Source: Planococcus citri
Lineage: Eukaryota; Arthropoda; Insecta; Hemiptera; Pseudococcidae
DNA length: 64,000 nucleotides
Direction: 5' to 3'
Assembly (NCBI RefSeq): GCF_950023065.1
Contig: NC_088677.1
Span: forward strand, 56,631,469-56,695,468
Position 1 is the first letter of the stretch. Each line of letters starts with the position of its first letter. Position numbers and translations under genes: made by a program. Positions 10,370 through 22,094 of this stretch are shown one piece after another. The notes under the pieces are model-generated. The model saw only the letters and a list, made by a program, of their open reading frames with translations, made no database searches and had not been told where the DNA came from.

Positions 10370-11072
10370 TTGAAGACGTCATAACAAAAAGGTGTATATA
10401 TGACAGATATGTCCTTTTTGAGACGAACCCATATTGTTATTCTTCAGACCTTCCTCTATCATATGAGACCACCCCCACTTCACAAAGTCGAAAAACCAGT
10501 GAGATATCGCCATTTTAAAACTGCGAAGTCGATTAAAAATTTACTTTTTCAGAGATAATGGGTTACTCATGGTCGATTTTGTGTTGTCAACTATTATTTA
10601 CCTGGTTTAAATCCAAAAATTTGCTCAAAAACATTTTTAAATCAATAAGAAAAAAATTGGCCAAAAAACTTGTCTTTTTTGTTTTTTGTTTTTTTACTCA
10701 ACATAGCGATCTTTTTCAGAGATAATGGGTTACTCATGGTCGATTCTGTGTTATCAACCATTATTTACCTGGTTTAAATCCAAAAATTTGCTCAAAAACA
10801 TTTTTAAAGCAAAAAAAAATTGGCCAATTTTTCGCTTCAAAAAGGACATATAATTCGAAATGTTTGAGCGCTTACCGCTAACACACAGTTTCCTCCAGAC
10901 TGATGGTGCATAGCATTTCATATAGTTAGATAGTGGGAAAATAAGATAAAATCGTCACCATGTTCAAATTTGCACATTTCTAAACTTCACAAGCACTCAA
11001 ACTTTCAAACAGTTTTTTCTCAAAATACAACTTTCACACATAATGTCCTTTTTGCTATGACGTCTTCAATTA
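10370..11072. repeat. Inverted repeat bracketing ~700 bp
   Basis: AATTGAAGACGTCATAACAAAAAGG (from about 10369) has its near-perfect reverse complement at about 11047-11072 (CCTTTTTGCTATGACGTCTTCAATT). The words aaaaggacat / atgtccttttt also recur at 10407, 10841 and 11043. This could be the terminal repeats of an old non-autonomous element; no target-site duplication is evident. Confidence 0.5.
10544..10828 (+). repeat. ~120-bp tandem direct repeat, 167-bp offset
   Basis: The block beginning CTTTTTCAGAGATAATGGGT at 10544 recurs at 10711 and stays nearly identical through tttgctcaaaaacatttttaaa and the ttggcca word. It lies inside the inverted repeat at 10370-11072. Confidence 0.8.
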
Positions 11073-12780
11073 TTGACTCGACCACTCTTAAAATGTTGTA
11101 TTAAATATCCCAAATACTAATCCGCGGTTAGTTAACCCAAAATGGCCATTTTTTGGGGGGCTCTAGGGGTTCCTAAAGTTGTGAATAAAAAATAATTTTA
11201 GGAACCACTGAGTATTACATATATTCAAAAACTTTTTTTGCTTCAATTATATCTGTTTAAACCCGATAAACGTTATGCGAGGCGATTTCCCTATTTTTGA
11301 CCCTCGGATGCAGAAATGGAGGGGATGGAAGGAGGGTTAATTTGTGGAAAATTTTGGAACCACCATTTTGAACATACCCTTTCGAATGAATGCCGCTAGA
11401 AAGATTTTTATACAGTTTATTAGTATCTGAAAGACCTACATCCAACCAAATTTTGAGCTCAATAAAATTTTTCACTTATACTTAAAAATCCAATTTTACA
11501 ATTTTTCGAAATTTCGATATTTTGGGAACCCCTGGAAAACTAGAAACCTGCGATTTGGTCCAAACGTAACGTTTTGAGGTATATATTCGATTATCTAGAT
11601 GAAAAAGTTTAATTAAACTCTATGTATGTTCGTAATTTTGAACTCTTTTTTTAGAGCCCCCCACTTTAGGCACCCCTAAAAAAGGCGTTTGTGCATGTTT
11701 TTTCAAATTAACCGAAGAATTTACATTTGAAACTCACTAGCAAGTACTCGATAATTTTTCATTTGATTTTTCATGTAACTTTCATAATTGAGCTTTTTTG
11801 GGCCAAATTCCCGAGATTTTACTTCGTTAAAATCGTAAAAACGTGATTTTAACGTTCTTTCGAAGAGTAAAATCTCAGGATTGGGCCTTGTTCTCAGGTC
11901 TTGAAACTAACCAAAGGAAGTTGCTCCTTATGGTCTATAGCCCCCGGTGATAAAATTTTCAGATCGCCAAACCAACTAAATCTCCCTTCAAATGGGGTGA
12001 AATTACAATTTCAGTTGAAAATTTCCGTAAGTATGTTCTTTTAGAGGTGCAATTATGAAAAAAAATGATATAATACTTATATGTATTATGTATCTCAATC
12101 TAGATGTACAAAATACATTTTTAAAATAATTTTTTATACAGGTGGTAAGACTTTCAAAAATGCAAAAAAACTGCTTTTTTCAACATAATTTTTTTTCTCT
12201 CAATATATAATAAAAGATGTCCAATAATTACATAATGAAACCGAATTTGGACCGAATTTGCCAATTTTTTCCATGTTAAATAATTATTAGAAAAAAATTT
12301 TAATTGCGCGATTTTGAGCTTCACTGATTTCCCTTCCGGGTCACCCAATCGGCCAAAATTCATGTCTAGACTAATGCCAAATCGAAATACATCATATTAA
12401 ATTGGCTTCACTTGTGATGAGTGCATTTTTCCAAATTGAAAAAAACCTCACTTTGACAAAAATGTGTGAAAAAAAAGAAAGAAACTGTCAATGTTCTCAT
12501 ACTTAGATGAAGTATGTGCAAAAAAATTAGAAACTGATGATGACCTTTTTTTTCTCAATTTAGTTGGCATAGGTAATTGGTGTTTTCAAGATTTTTTTTT
12601 TTTTTTGGTTTCAAAAACAGTTTTTAAAGAATTTTCTGGCTCCGTTATCAACGAAAAAAATGCCAAAAACTTCATTTTCCAAATACTTGGAACTCATGAT
12701 TTATTTTTATTTTTGCAAAAATTGAAAATTTGGTAATTTTAATCCAAATTTTTTTTGTTTTCATCAACTCCATCTTTTGT
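11073..12780. other. Noncoding, repeat-derived sequence
   Basis: No supported gene. The words GGGGGGCTCTA and GGGGTTCCTAAAG (11154-11180) reappear inverted and in swapped order at about 11654-11684, suggesting old rearranged repeat DNA around the palindrome at 11.8 kb. Confidence 0.4.
11800..11889. repeat. Long interrupted palindrome
   Basis: GAGATTTTAC (11813-11822) pairs with GTAAAATCTC (11867-11876), and CGTTAAAATC (11825-11834) pairs with GATTTTAACG (11845-11854), both perfectly. Pairing continues imperfectly outward through the GGGCC words near 11800 and 11885. Confidence 0.75.
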
Positions 12781-12784
12781 TAAA

Positions 12785-13230
12785 ATTGCCAAAAAAGCAA
12801 AGTTTTTTGCCCAAATTGTGGAAAAATACCTTTTTTCTGACGTTATAAAAAAGTTTCAAAATTTTTTGCTAAAAAACTTCGTTATTAGCCAAAATTTTGA
12901 AACATTCTGTTTCTGCCAAAACTATCTTGAGAAGTCCTTGTTATATTTTTTGCCAGAATTGTATACAATGTTCTGTGTTTGCTTAAATTGTCAAGAAAAT
13001 CTTGTTTATGTCAAAATTGTTAATAAGTTCTTTTTTTGTCAAAATTATAAAAAATTTTCAACTTTTGTAAAAATTGCCGAAAAAAACTCATGCCTTTGCC
13101 CAAAACGTTCAAAAAATCCTGTTGCCAAAATTATCATAAAAAGCCATGTTTTTTGCCAAAATCATTATCAAAATTTATTTTTTTTCTCGTAATTTTCAAA
13201 CAAATAAACCAGTTTTTTGCCAAAATAAAA
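12785..13230 (+). repeat. Degenerate ~30-bp GCCAAAATTNT repeats
   Basis: A GCCAAAATTGT-like word recurs about every 25-35 bases (near 12809, 12889, 12916, 12951, 12981, 13011, 13039, 13066, 13098, 13123, 13155, 13219), separated by T-rich spacers. The open frame at 12755-13192, which reads with recurring FCQN words, is a by-product. Confidence 0.55.
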
Positions 13231-13762
13231 AAAAGGCAAAGACCTTTTTTGACGAGTTAGGTATCGAAAAAATTTTGTTTTTGGCCGAAATGGTCAATAA
13301 TTTAGAGCTATTTGAAGATGTGATTACAACCAGTGTTGCCACCCTTTTGAGCTACAAAAATCAGCTGAAAAAGTTGAAAATAAAATTTTTCTTCCAAGGG
13401 ATCCACGCTCAAAAATTTTGAGAACCTGCACATACCCCAAAAAATTGAACTTCTTGGCTATGTATAGAACTGAGTCAGGAGTCCTCAAAGTGAAGTTTTC
13501 CAAGTTAAAAATGAATGCTTCATCAAATTCAATAATAAATTACGGATTCCAAAACAAGGTGAGATGGAGCTCAAAAATGGTCAACTAGCAACTTGACCTG
13601 AAAAATGTGACTAAAGTCTTGGACGCAACGAGAGTTCTTTTTTCGATAATTTTATGACTACTTAAAATTGTATGTACCTACTCGTAGGTACTTAACAACT
13701 TAGGTCGAATAAAATGCATTTTTGAAGCAATACAACGATTTGGCTCTCTTACTAGGTACAGT

Positions 13763-13763
<1 letters not shown>

Positions 13764-13793
<30 letters not shown>
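13764..13793 (+). repeat. Poly(T) tract, 30 bases
   Basis: Uninterrupted run of 30 T. It could be the poly(A) tail of a minus-strand retroposon, but no retroposon body was recognised next to it. Confidence 0.9.
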
Positions 13794-13794
<1 letters not shown>

Positions 13795-16289
13795 TAAGAA
13801 AAGTTATAGTTTTAATAATTCTTTCGATGATTTTCACTCGTCGTTAAATTCCAATATTTTTCCTACTTCAATGGTATAAAATGCTCTGTGAAAAAAGAAA
13901 ACGATAAAATTATGAATCGCGATAACTTTTATAAAATCCGTCTAAACACAGCATCGCAACTCCCACCTTTTTTTTCTGCATGTTTGATTGAAACAGTAAG
14001 TATATTTCACCGGATGATATGCTAAGTAAACACATCTCTACGTAGGTATTTCGTTCGTTTATCAAGGTAAATGCCAATAAAAGGTGAAGTTCATTCGTAC
14101 CCTGTTTACTATTTCAATTTACGCAACATTTTCGTGTAGGTACCTTTATAACGCGAGTAAATTGCATTCGAGAGGATTCATCGACTCTTCCTCACTTCTG
14201 GCAGCAGTTCGCCTTCATCGCGCGGCAATTTCCTTCAACGACTTCGATTATCGGTTAAATTTTCTCGTCGAAAGGTCTAAAATAGGAAAAAAATTCACTC
14301 GTAAAATTACCTCGGTCGTCGTCGTAGTCGTCGTCGTCATCGTTGTAGAGGAAAATACCCGTTATGTAGCGCCGATACACAGTACGAGTTGTCGTAATAA
14401 ATAGCGATTTTACAACTATCGTCGAAAACGTACAAGAAAAATTAAGCCTCTACTGGAATTTGCAGCGCACATAACTGTTAATTCGACGACTACGACAACG
14501 ACGACGATGGCGAAACTGTACAGTTGTATATACGAGTATTTGGCTTGGCAAATGGAAATGAAAATTTTCAAAAGCAGATCGAGCCATATTTACGATTTCC
14601 TCTATCGCAGGCAAATATTCGCGCGCCAGCTATAAAAGAGGAGGACTTTTTTATTGGGCCTTTTCAACTTATTTTCGTTTCTTCGGTCGACGTTTGTTTC
14701 AGTGAAGTTGCTCAAAAGAAAAACGTTGCGGCGGAATATACGAAATTGATAATGTTATTAAAAACTTTTCATTCTTTTTATCTGTTTACTGGACTGGAAT
14801 TTTGTTTACGGGTAACAAATTTCTTTTTTTGAGATAGTGTTTAGAGAGAAAAAAAAATGAAATAAAAAAAGAGAACTTTACGCTTTATTGATATATATCT
14901 TTTATAGAAGATTTCTCGTCTGTGTTTTGTATTTACCTACCTATATAATATCGCTGCGGCCGTATACACAGTACGAGTAAAAAAAGAACCCTACATCTTA
15001 TCATTACGACGTCGCATTGTGCATACAGATTCGCAAGCTATCTTCCAACTTGGAGTCAGTGTCGCGAAAAATAAACCGCCCCAATCCCGCCACCCTGGAT
15101 GCTGCGTGTAAACATTTAAAAGCTAGTGTCAGATATTACAAATATCAAATTCACTCCTCTTTCAGCTAAGTCATATCTTATACCATACCACCTACCTCTC
15201 CACCCTTATCACCATATAACAAAAGATTCGCGGTATTTGTTTTTTTATTTAGTTTTTTGCCTTCCTCTTCCTCCCCCTCGCTCTTTACTCCATTCGCATT
15301 TCAATTTTACAAACGTTGATTTCTCAAAGAGATCTTTATCTGCAACGTTTGTGTAATGTTACAAATCGATTCTACTCTTCGTTGAATAGTTCATAGGATA
15401 TACTCGTATGAGTGTATGTTTTAATTTTCCCATTCCAGCATCAAAGTTTCTCTACTTATACCCCTCTATGTTCCTGTCACCGCAGAAACGAGTGAAAAAA
15501 AGAAGGGAAAAAGTCGAGTAACTGTACGTATTTTAAGAATGCAACAGCAATATACGTATTAATCGACATCAAAGGATATTTTCCGCTTGTACGTTACGTA
15601 CGTACATACTTTTGCTATGTATGAATTCAAACCATTATTCCCAAGTGAGAAATATGAAGTATCAAATACCACCTGACGACTCTTTCAAGCAGAACAAAGT
15701 CTTTATGTGTAAATACGAAAAATATCTACTTTACGTAAAAATATCATTAGGTATAAGTACCTACCTACATAATAATAATTACGTATGTACGAGATTTTCG
15801 TACCTAATGCAATTACAGGAGTGTTTATTTTGTTGCTAATTTGAGATCGTGAGGGAATATCAGTGTACATATAATATAGTTTCATATGGTCACTTGGAAA
15901 TGTGTATCCACTCGGATAATTTCTTCATGAAAATCAACAAAATGAGATATACTTTGACGACTCTCAGGTGAAGCTGATGAGTTGCTTTTCAAACAAATAC
16001 ATATTTGCTAGACGAGAAGCGAAATTTTTTCCCTGAATGGGGAAAAATTTTAATTTTTGTTTAAACATCTAATCATTTGAATAACATTTCAGGGTGTAAG
16101 AGAACTTCTCGAGGTGTCCCCTCAGATTTGAACAGGACCACGATTATTGGAAAGAGCATGGTCTAAAACCCCCGTGGCCAACATGTCAGTTCCCCAAATT
16201 GATTTTTAGATTTTTGACAAATTTTTAAAATTCCAAAACTGACCATTAAAAAGAAAAAATATTCATTCAATAAAAATCATAAAAGTTGG
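13794..16289. other. Noncoding stretch, no recognisable gene
   Basis: Contains a GTC-rich tract (14315-14340) and a reverse-complementary ACG/GAC-rich tract (14483-14508). The frames at 14084-14404 and 14524-14832 lack recognisable domains. Otherwise nothing was seen. Confidence 0.45.
14315..14508. repeat. Paired GTC / GAC trinucleotide tracts in inverted orientation
   Basis: GTCGTCGTCGTAGTCGTCGTCGTC-type sequence at 14315-14338 is complementary to GACGACTACGACAACGACGACGA-type sequence at 14485-14507, about 145 bases apart. Confidence 0.55.
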
Positions 16290-16800
16290 TCTTCAAACTA
16301 TAAATATCAACTCCCTTGAATCCGCTTTCACCGTTTCTGGGCATTCTGGAGCTTCCACAAAGATTTTTGATTCCTCCAGAATTTTTTGAATTTTTCCAGA
16401 AGGGGTGGGAGGTAATTTTAGCACGAGTTTATCCACATTTGAGCCAATTTCCCGGAGAACTCATCGAATGTGTTTTTTCCCCATCAGAATATAAGTATTG
16501 TAGGACATAAAATTAAAAAAAAAAATCTGTTCGTAGAAATTTCTTAAAAATTTGCACGAATGGTTCTCCCTTGTCCAAAATATGTACATCTCCTAAATCC
16601 GAATTTTACTATTTTCAGCCATTCTGGAGCCTCCAGAGTGATTTGAGGTACCTCCAGAATTTTAAAATTTTTCCACAAGGCGTGGAAATTAGGTAGGTAA
16701 TTACGAACAGCTTGAAAATAAAAATTGATTTGTGGCTTATTCTTGACCTACGTTTACGAAATTCACTTACGCCACAATTGAACTAATTTCCAGGCAAATA
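16290..16800 (+). repeat. Divergent ~278-bp tandem duplication
   Basis: CATTCTGGAGCTTCCACAAA (16342) recurs as CATTCTGGAGCCTCCAGAGT (16620) in matching contexts: CCTCCAGAATTTT, TTTTTCCA(G/C)AAGG(G/C)GTGG, and a following TTGA(G/A)C(C/T)AATTTCC. A third, older relative may be at 10139-10260 (ggagcctccag, ctgttctgga). Confidence 0.6.
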
Positions 16801-17189
16801 CCTCGAGTATCCTTTGATTTTATTTCATAGACTTTTTTCCTTCTCTTAATTATGCTGATCAAAAACACACATTCGAGATGTCCGCCTAAAGATCGGCTTA
16901 AATGTGGATAAGTAAACTCCTTTAACAGATAGAGAAATTTACAATATGTAGGTAGGCACCTAAGGTACGAATGAAAAGTGAGCTCTGTAGAACAATTTTG
17001 ACCCCAAGGGACCCACGGAAGGGGCCTACGAGTCCTACGGGGTCAAAGCTTTCGAAAAAACGTACAAAAATTACAAAAAAAATCCATCTTCGAAATTTCG
17101 GGAGCACGTAACCCCTCTTCCTTCTGCTCTCATGTCCGTCTCGAGACCATAGGTACAGTACCTATAATATACCAAACACAATTGAGCAT
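16801..17189. other. No recognisable feature
   Basis: AT-rich noncoding sequence between two local duplications. Confidence 0.5.
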
Positions 17190-18060
17190 TTACTTCGATT
17201 TTTCAGTCAAAAAAACTCTCGAATTCACTAAATTTTCATAATTTAAAAAAAAACGGGACACATGAACACCTCCTCTCAAAGGGCCCTCATAGGGTTACAA
17301 TTATTATTCTGCGATGTTCATCCCAGACGGATGTTCCAGTTTTATGTTAAAAAAAAGTCGACGAGACTACAATTCCCTCACAATTGATTATTTTCTCATT
17401 TTGGCTTGAATTTTGGGGTCCTCAGCCCCTCCCTTAATAACTCTTCCGGGTGCAAAATGCATCGTACTATAGCGTGTACACGTATATTTTGGTATTATAA
17501 TGTAAAAAGGTCTTTTTCCGAATTCAATAATTCTGAAAAAAAAACTTTCACCATGTTTCCCATGTTAATTCCCATAAGAAAAAGGGGTCCTTGAAACTGG
17601 GGCAAAAAAAAGAATTTTTGAGCCGAACATTTCAGTAGGCTATCCCAAATACAACTCAAATTTTTCAGTTAAAAAAAATTATTGAATTGAGCAAATGTTC
17701 ATCGCTTGAAAAGTTTTGGGACTCAACCCCTTACCTCCCTTCCACAAAGCCTCATGCGTTCAAAATTATTCCGTGGTGTTCACCCTAGAAGGATGTTCCA
17801 TTTTTATGGTCAGAACAAAAAAGGTCGACGAGACAAAAATTCAAAATTCAGTCATAATTAAACTATTTCCTATTTTGGCTTCCATCTTGGTGACCTGCAG
17901 CTCACTTCTCCCCTTCCAAAAAAAAAACTCTTTGGATCCAAAATGTATCGTATGTATCTATATTGTGGGCTCTTTAGAACTATAATGAGTACTGAAAGAG
18001 ATAGAAAAAAACTGTATCTCATCATGCTTCCCTACGTTGATTTCCATAAGAAAAAGGGAG
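17190..18060 (+). repeat. Divergent ~465-bp tandem duplication
   Basis: Matching landmarks in the same order: TTTTTCAGT(C/T)AAAAAAA (17197, 17659), TGTTCA(T/C)CC..GGATGTTCCA (17318, 17779), GTCGACGAGAC (17357, 17823), TATTTTGGCTT-like (17398, 17871), AAAATG(C/T)ATCGTA (17454, 17939) and CCCATAAGAAAAAGGGG-like ends (17571, 18041). Confidence 0.6.
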
Positions 18061-18269
18061 AGCTTAGGGCACAGCCGTTAAAATTCCTCTCTTGAGTTGA
18101 AATTTTAAGGATACTTTTTTTTTAGCCAAAATGAACCAATTCAGCTGTTGAAAGCGATGAAATTCGAAAGAAAATCTACCAAGTACCTATACAAGGGGCA
18201 ACGTAATCCTGATAAATGATGAAGACCCCCTTCTCAGAAAGGGGAGGGGTTAGGGTGTTATGGGTAACA

Positions 18270-18715
18270 ACACAAACCAGTCACAAACGAAAGCACAAAT
18301 GATTACTTCCATTTTTCTCTTCTCAACCTTTCACTTGACCCTGTTTTCAAAATTCATTTCCATAACTTCCTCCACAAATAACCCCTCGATACCACAGGAA
18401 TGGGGCAGGCACAAACGATTGTCACTAGGTACTTTGCGCCCTTCAGGTAAAAGGGGGGCTCGTTTCTACAGTCCGCTCCAAGTCCTCTCAAAAGTCTCAG
18501 GGAGGGAACAGTAAAAATGAAAAAATTGTCAACACAATCCAGCACAAATGCAGAACAAACTATTGACACCATTTTGAACCCTCTAGGCGAAAGTGGGGGT
18601 TCACGTTTTCTCAGCCTCCTCTCCCAAAGTTTTCTCAAATTTTTCGGGAAAGAGGGTAGCACAAACGAAAAAATTTTCAACGCAGAACAGCACAAACTTA
18701 GCACTAATGAATGAC
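18270..18715 (+). repeat. Degenerate ~140-bp tandem repeats with GCACAAAnG word
   Basis: GCACAAATG/GCACAAACG occurs near 18292, 18409, 18542 and 18659. Intervening sequence is also alignable: CCCT(T/C)(C/T)AGG...GGGGG, CCTCTC(A/C)AAAGT, AAAAATT(G/T)TCAAC. Confidence 0.5.
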
Positions 18716-18719
18716 ATAA

Positions 18720-20865
18720 TGTACCTATGTTTTAAGTCTATCGGTGTGGGTAGAAAGGGGGGAGGGAAATGAACTTGTGTCATACAAATACGCCGGGCAA
18801 TGGACTGATGTAACCTCACTGAGCCACACTCAAAGAATTATGAAATGAATTTAGCAAATATGTACGTACCTACGTGTGCTTTATCATCTCTCTCTTTCTA
18901 TCTCTCTAATGTTTCATCGAGTTGATTTTTCGTGAATTCTTATTTTCTGCATGAAAGGGAATAAACTCAGGTTACGGGAGAAAAATTATCACGAAAGTTC
19001 AATGAATGAATGGGTAAGAGGGCAGTAGAGGTACTTGAATAATCGAATGAGTCAAACTATTTTTCAACCGAACTGAAATAAATCTAAGTAAGTACCTACC
19101 TACATTGTGATCCTTCAGCAGTTGAATAAAATCATCATTTCAGCAATTTTGCAACTGTGATAACGGTTCAATAATGGGCCATATGGGTACTATAGCATTT
19201 TGCGATTTGTTCACAGTCAACACACCCGCTACTTTTGGTATACTTTCGCCAAAGTAAATATTCAAACAGGTTGTTGTAATTCTTTGAAAGTTTGCCAATA
19301 TATTAGGAAAAAGGAACGGTAATTCTCGACAAAAGGCGCCAATATTAATAACAGTCTTTTACACGAGGCTTTTTGTAATTCCATTGTTCGCAGCAACAAT
19401 AAAGAAAGGTTGAATTAGAAATCTCAACTTGAAAGCCAACCCACAAAGGAATGAATTACATTGAACTTCATGAACTGGCGTTAATCATCGATGTGATAAA
19501 ATATTAGATACAATTTTCGTGTTTTAGTTTTTAATTATTGTACAATGTACGTATCTGAAAACACACATTCGATGTAATTTTGATAATTTTCAAGTTGTTA
19601 CACGAGTAAGTAAGTAATCTACATACAACCTAACTACGAATACTTGCATTTTTTCCAATGTAGGTAGTAATAACGTTTATGACAAATTAACTGGCAACTA
19701 CGAATATTTTATTTTCCATTTTAGGCGTAATTTAGTAGGCGCTAAGGTGTAATGACTCGATGCAGTGATGCTAGGTACGTAGGTATAAGATTAGACACAA
19801 TTGCTGGCTCATCTTTTTGGCTCCACATACCTGCGCATTATACCTATTACGAGGTATATTGGATGAAAAAGCTCGTATAGTAAGTAAGATTATAGGTATG
19901 TAGGTATTTTGATACAATTTATCATGCTGCTTTTTAAAGGCCAAGTCAAGTGGATCCTTTTCGGAAAACGGTAAAACTTTGCCTAAGTTATCTGTCAACG
20001 TTTTACATCGCCCTGCCTCGTCATCTTTACAAAATAACCGTATTACTATCGTTATCCCAACGAAGATATTTCATTTTAAAAGCAGTTATGTCGTTGACAC
20101 ATCACATTTGAATACTCTGGTCCTCTATATCTCGTCGCGACCGAGAAGATGTGACGGTTGTAAAAGCATTTCGCTTCAATGTTCACATTTTCTTGGTCTC
20201 GTATTTTGAAATATCAGTCCGATAAACGTCGTTACCGCGCCTATTGCGATCTGTGACCAAGTCGCCCATATAACGCCCATTTCTGCGCTATCGCCAGCAT
20301 TGCCCTATATCTATACCAGAATTTTATTATTAAAAATACCGTAAGCCTAGAGAAATTTGCGATGGACGAATGAGCTCTTTGAGGTGCACGTGTGTAATGT
20401 TTTTCAGACGCGCCAAATACATATAAGCTGCTATACCTACTAGATATATAAGCACCGCGCTATACGTATTACCTCTTTTTTCTAAGCTTTTTTCACTCTT
20501 TCGTGAGACACACGACAATGAAGCTTTCGTTGGTATAAAAAGAGAGCAGCCGATGGATTACGGTAAATTAATGAAGTTCATGTTATATGTATTTTTTCCA
20601 TCATCATAGCGGAATCTAGCGTAGGTAGGTATACCTATCTAGGTACCTATCTTATTTTGCCATATATTTATAAAATGACGCAAGCAAATTGTTCCGGTAC
20701 AGGCGCTTTCCATTTAGAAAGGTTCGGGCTTATTCTAAAGCCAATAGTTTGTCACAAAATTTCAAACTCGAAAAATTTTATCCTATACTTTTATCTTTTC
20801 TATCATAGAGATGAAAATTATTGATGGGTACCGGTTTTTTTACACATTCAAGAATAAGCAGGTTG
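18720..20865. other. Noncoding stretch, no recognisable gene
   Basis: AT-rich sequence with TAGGTACCTA-type words. No supported gene or clear repeat end. Confidence 0.5.
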
Positions 20866-21015
20866 AAAAATTGGACTTACGAAGCACATACGAAAAGTGG
20901 GAACTTCGAAGGTGATTTTCAAGAAATATTGAAATGCCATGTGCCTGGAGCACACCGTTTTGTGAATGACAAAAGAAAGAAAAAATTTCAACCTATACAA
21001 AGCACCTACGTATGA
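20866..21015 (+). repeat. Divergent outer satellite monomer (left)
   Basis: A single diverged relative of the core monomer: gattttcaagaaatattg, gtgcctggagcacaccgttttgtgaatgac and aaatttcaacctatacaaagcacctac occur in the order seen in the array. Confidence 0.75.
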
Positions 21016-21035
21016 TCAGGGCTGTATACCAATAA

Positions 21036-21205
21036 ACATAAACAGTATTGGTACCCAATATTGGTATTTAGCATACAGTACCCAAGATGGTATTGATATT
21101 TCAGTATTTTCCGATACAGACGTCATTTTGGTATTGGTGTTTCGTGGATTTTTTTTTTTTGGTATCTGGTATTGGTATTGGTATTGTACCAACATAATAC
21201 CGAAT
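21036..21205 (+). repeat. GGTATT hexamer-rich tract
   Basis: Multiple TATTGG/GGTATT words, including ggtattggtattggtatt near 21167-21186, interspersed with GTACC. It separates the first outlying satellite monomer from the rest. Confidence 0.7.
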
Positions 21206-21390
21206 AAAAACTGAGTTTTTAGGCCAAAATTAACAACATTTTTCTATTTTTTTTTTAAATTACACTTTTTTTATTTAAACACCTCAATTTGGGAGTTCAA
21301 GGTTCGTCATTATCACTTACAAGTTTTTCAATATGAGTAATTTATTATGTATCTAGTTATTTTTTATTCATAATTTTATAATCAATCAAA

Positions 21391-22094
21391 AAATATGGCA
21401 TGTGTGTGGAGTAAACATTTGGTAAATGACAAAAGAAATGTAAATTTAAACCTACATACAAAGCAGTAAAGCACTAATGATTCACGGACACTTCGTTGGC
21501 GATTTTCAAGAAATATCAAAATGGCATGGGTGTGGAGTATGGCATTTTGTGAATGATGAAATAAGGTGAAAATTTCTACTTACAAGCACCTACGATTCAT
21601 GGAGAATTGGTCAGAGATTTTCAAGAAATATCAAAATTGGTGTATGTGGGGAGTACAGCATATTGTGAATGATGAAAAAAGGTGAAAATTTCCACTTAAG
21701 AAGCACCTATGAATCATGGAGACTTGGTCAGTGATTTTCAAAAAATACCAAAATGCCATATGTGTGGAGTACGGCATTTTGTGAATGATGAAAAAAGGTG
21801 ACAATTTCAACCTACAAAGCACCTATGAATCATGGAGACTTGGTGAGTGATATTCAAGAAATATCAAAATGGCGTATTTGTGGAGTACGGCATTTTGTGA
21901 ATGATGAAAAAATATGAAAATTTCCACTTACAAAGCACCTATGATTTGTGGAGACTTGGTGAGTGATTTTCAAGAAATATTAAAATGGCATATGTGTGGA
22001 GTACGGCATTTTGTGAATGACGAAAAAAGGTGAAAATTTCAACCTACAAAGCACCTATGAATCATGGAAACTTGGTGAGTGATTTTCAAGAAAT
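21391..22094 (+). repeat. Left edge of satellite: divergent, ancestral-type monomers
   Basis: About six monomers have GTGTGGAGTA instead of the core GAGTTGAGTA, and most have GAATCATGG instead of the core GATTTGTGG. They differ from each other far more than core monomers do, as expected at a poorly homogenised array margin. Confidence 0.85.

Noticed and set aside
12755..13192. 145-codon plus-strand ORF
   Set aside because: T-rich low-complexity translation of degenerate repeats.
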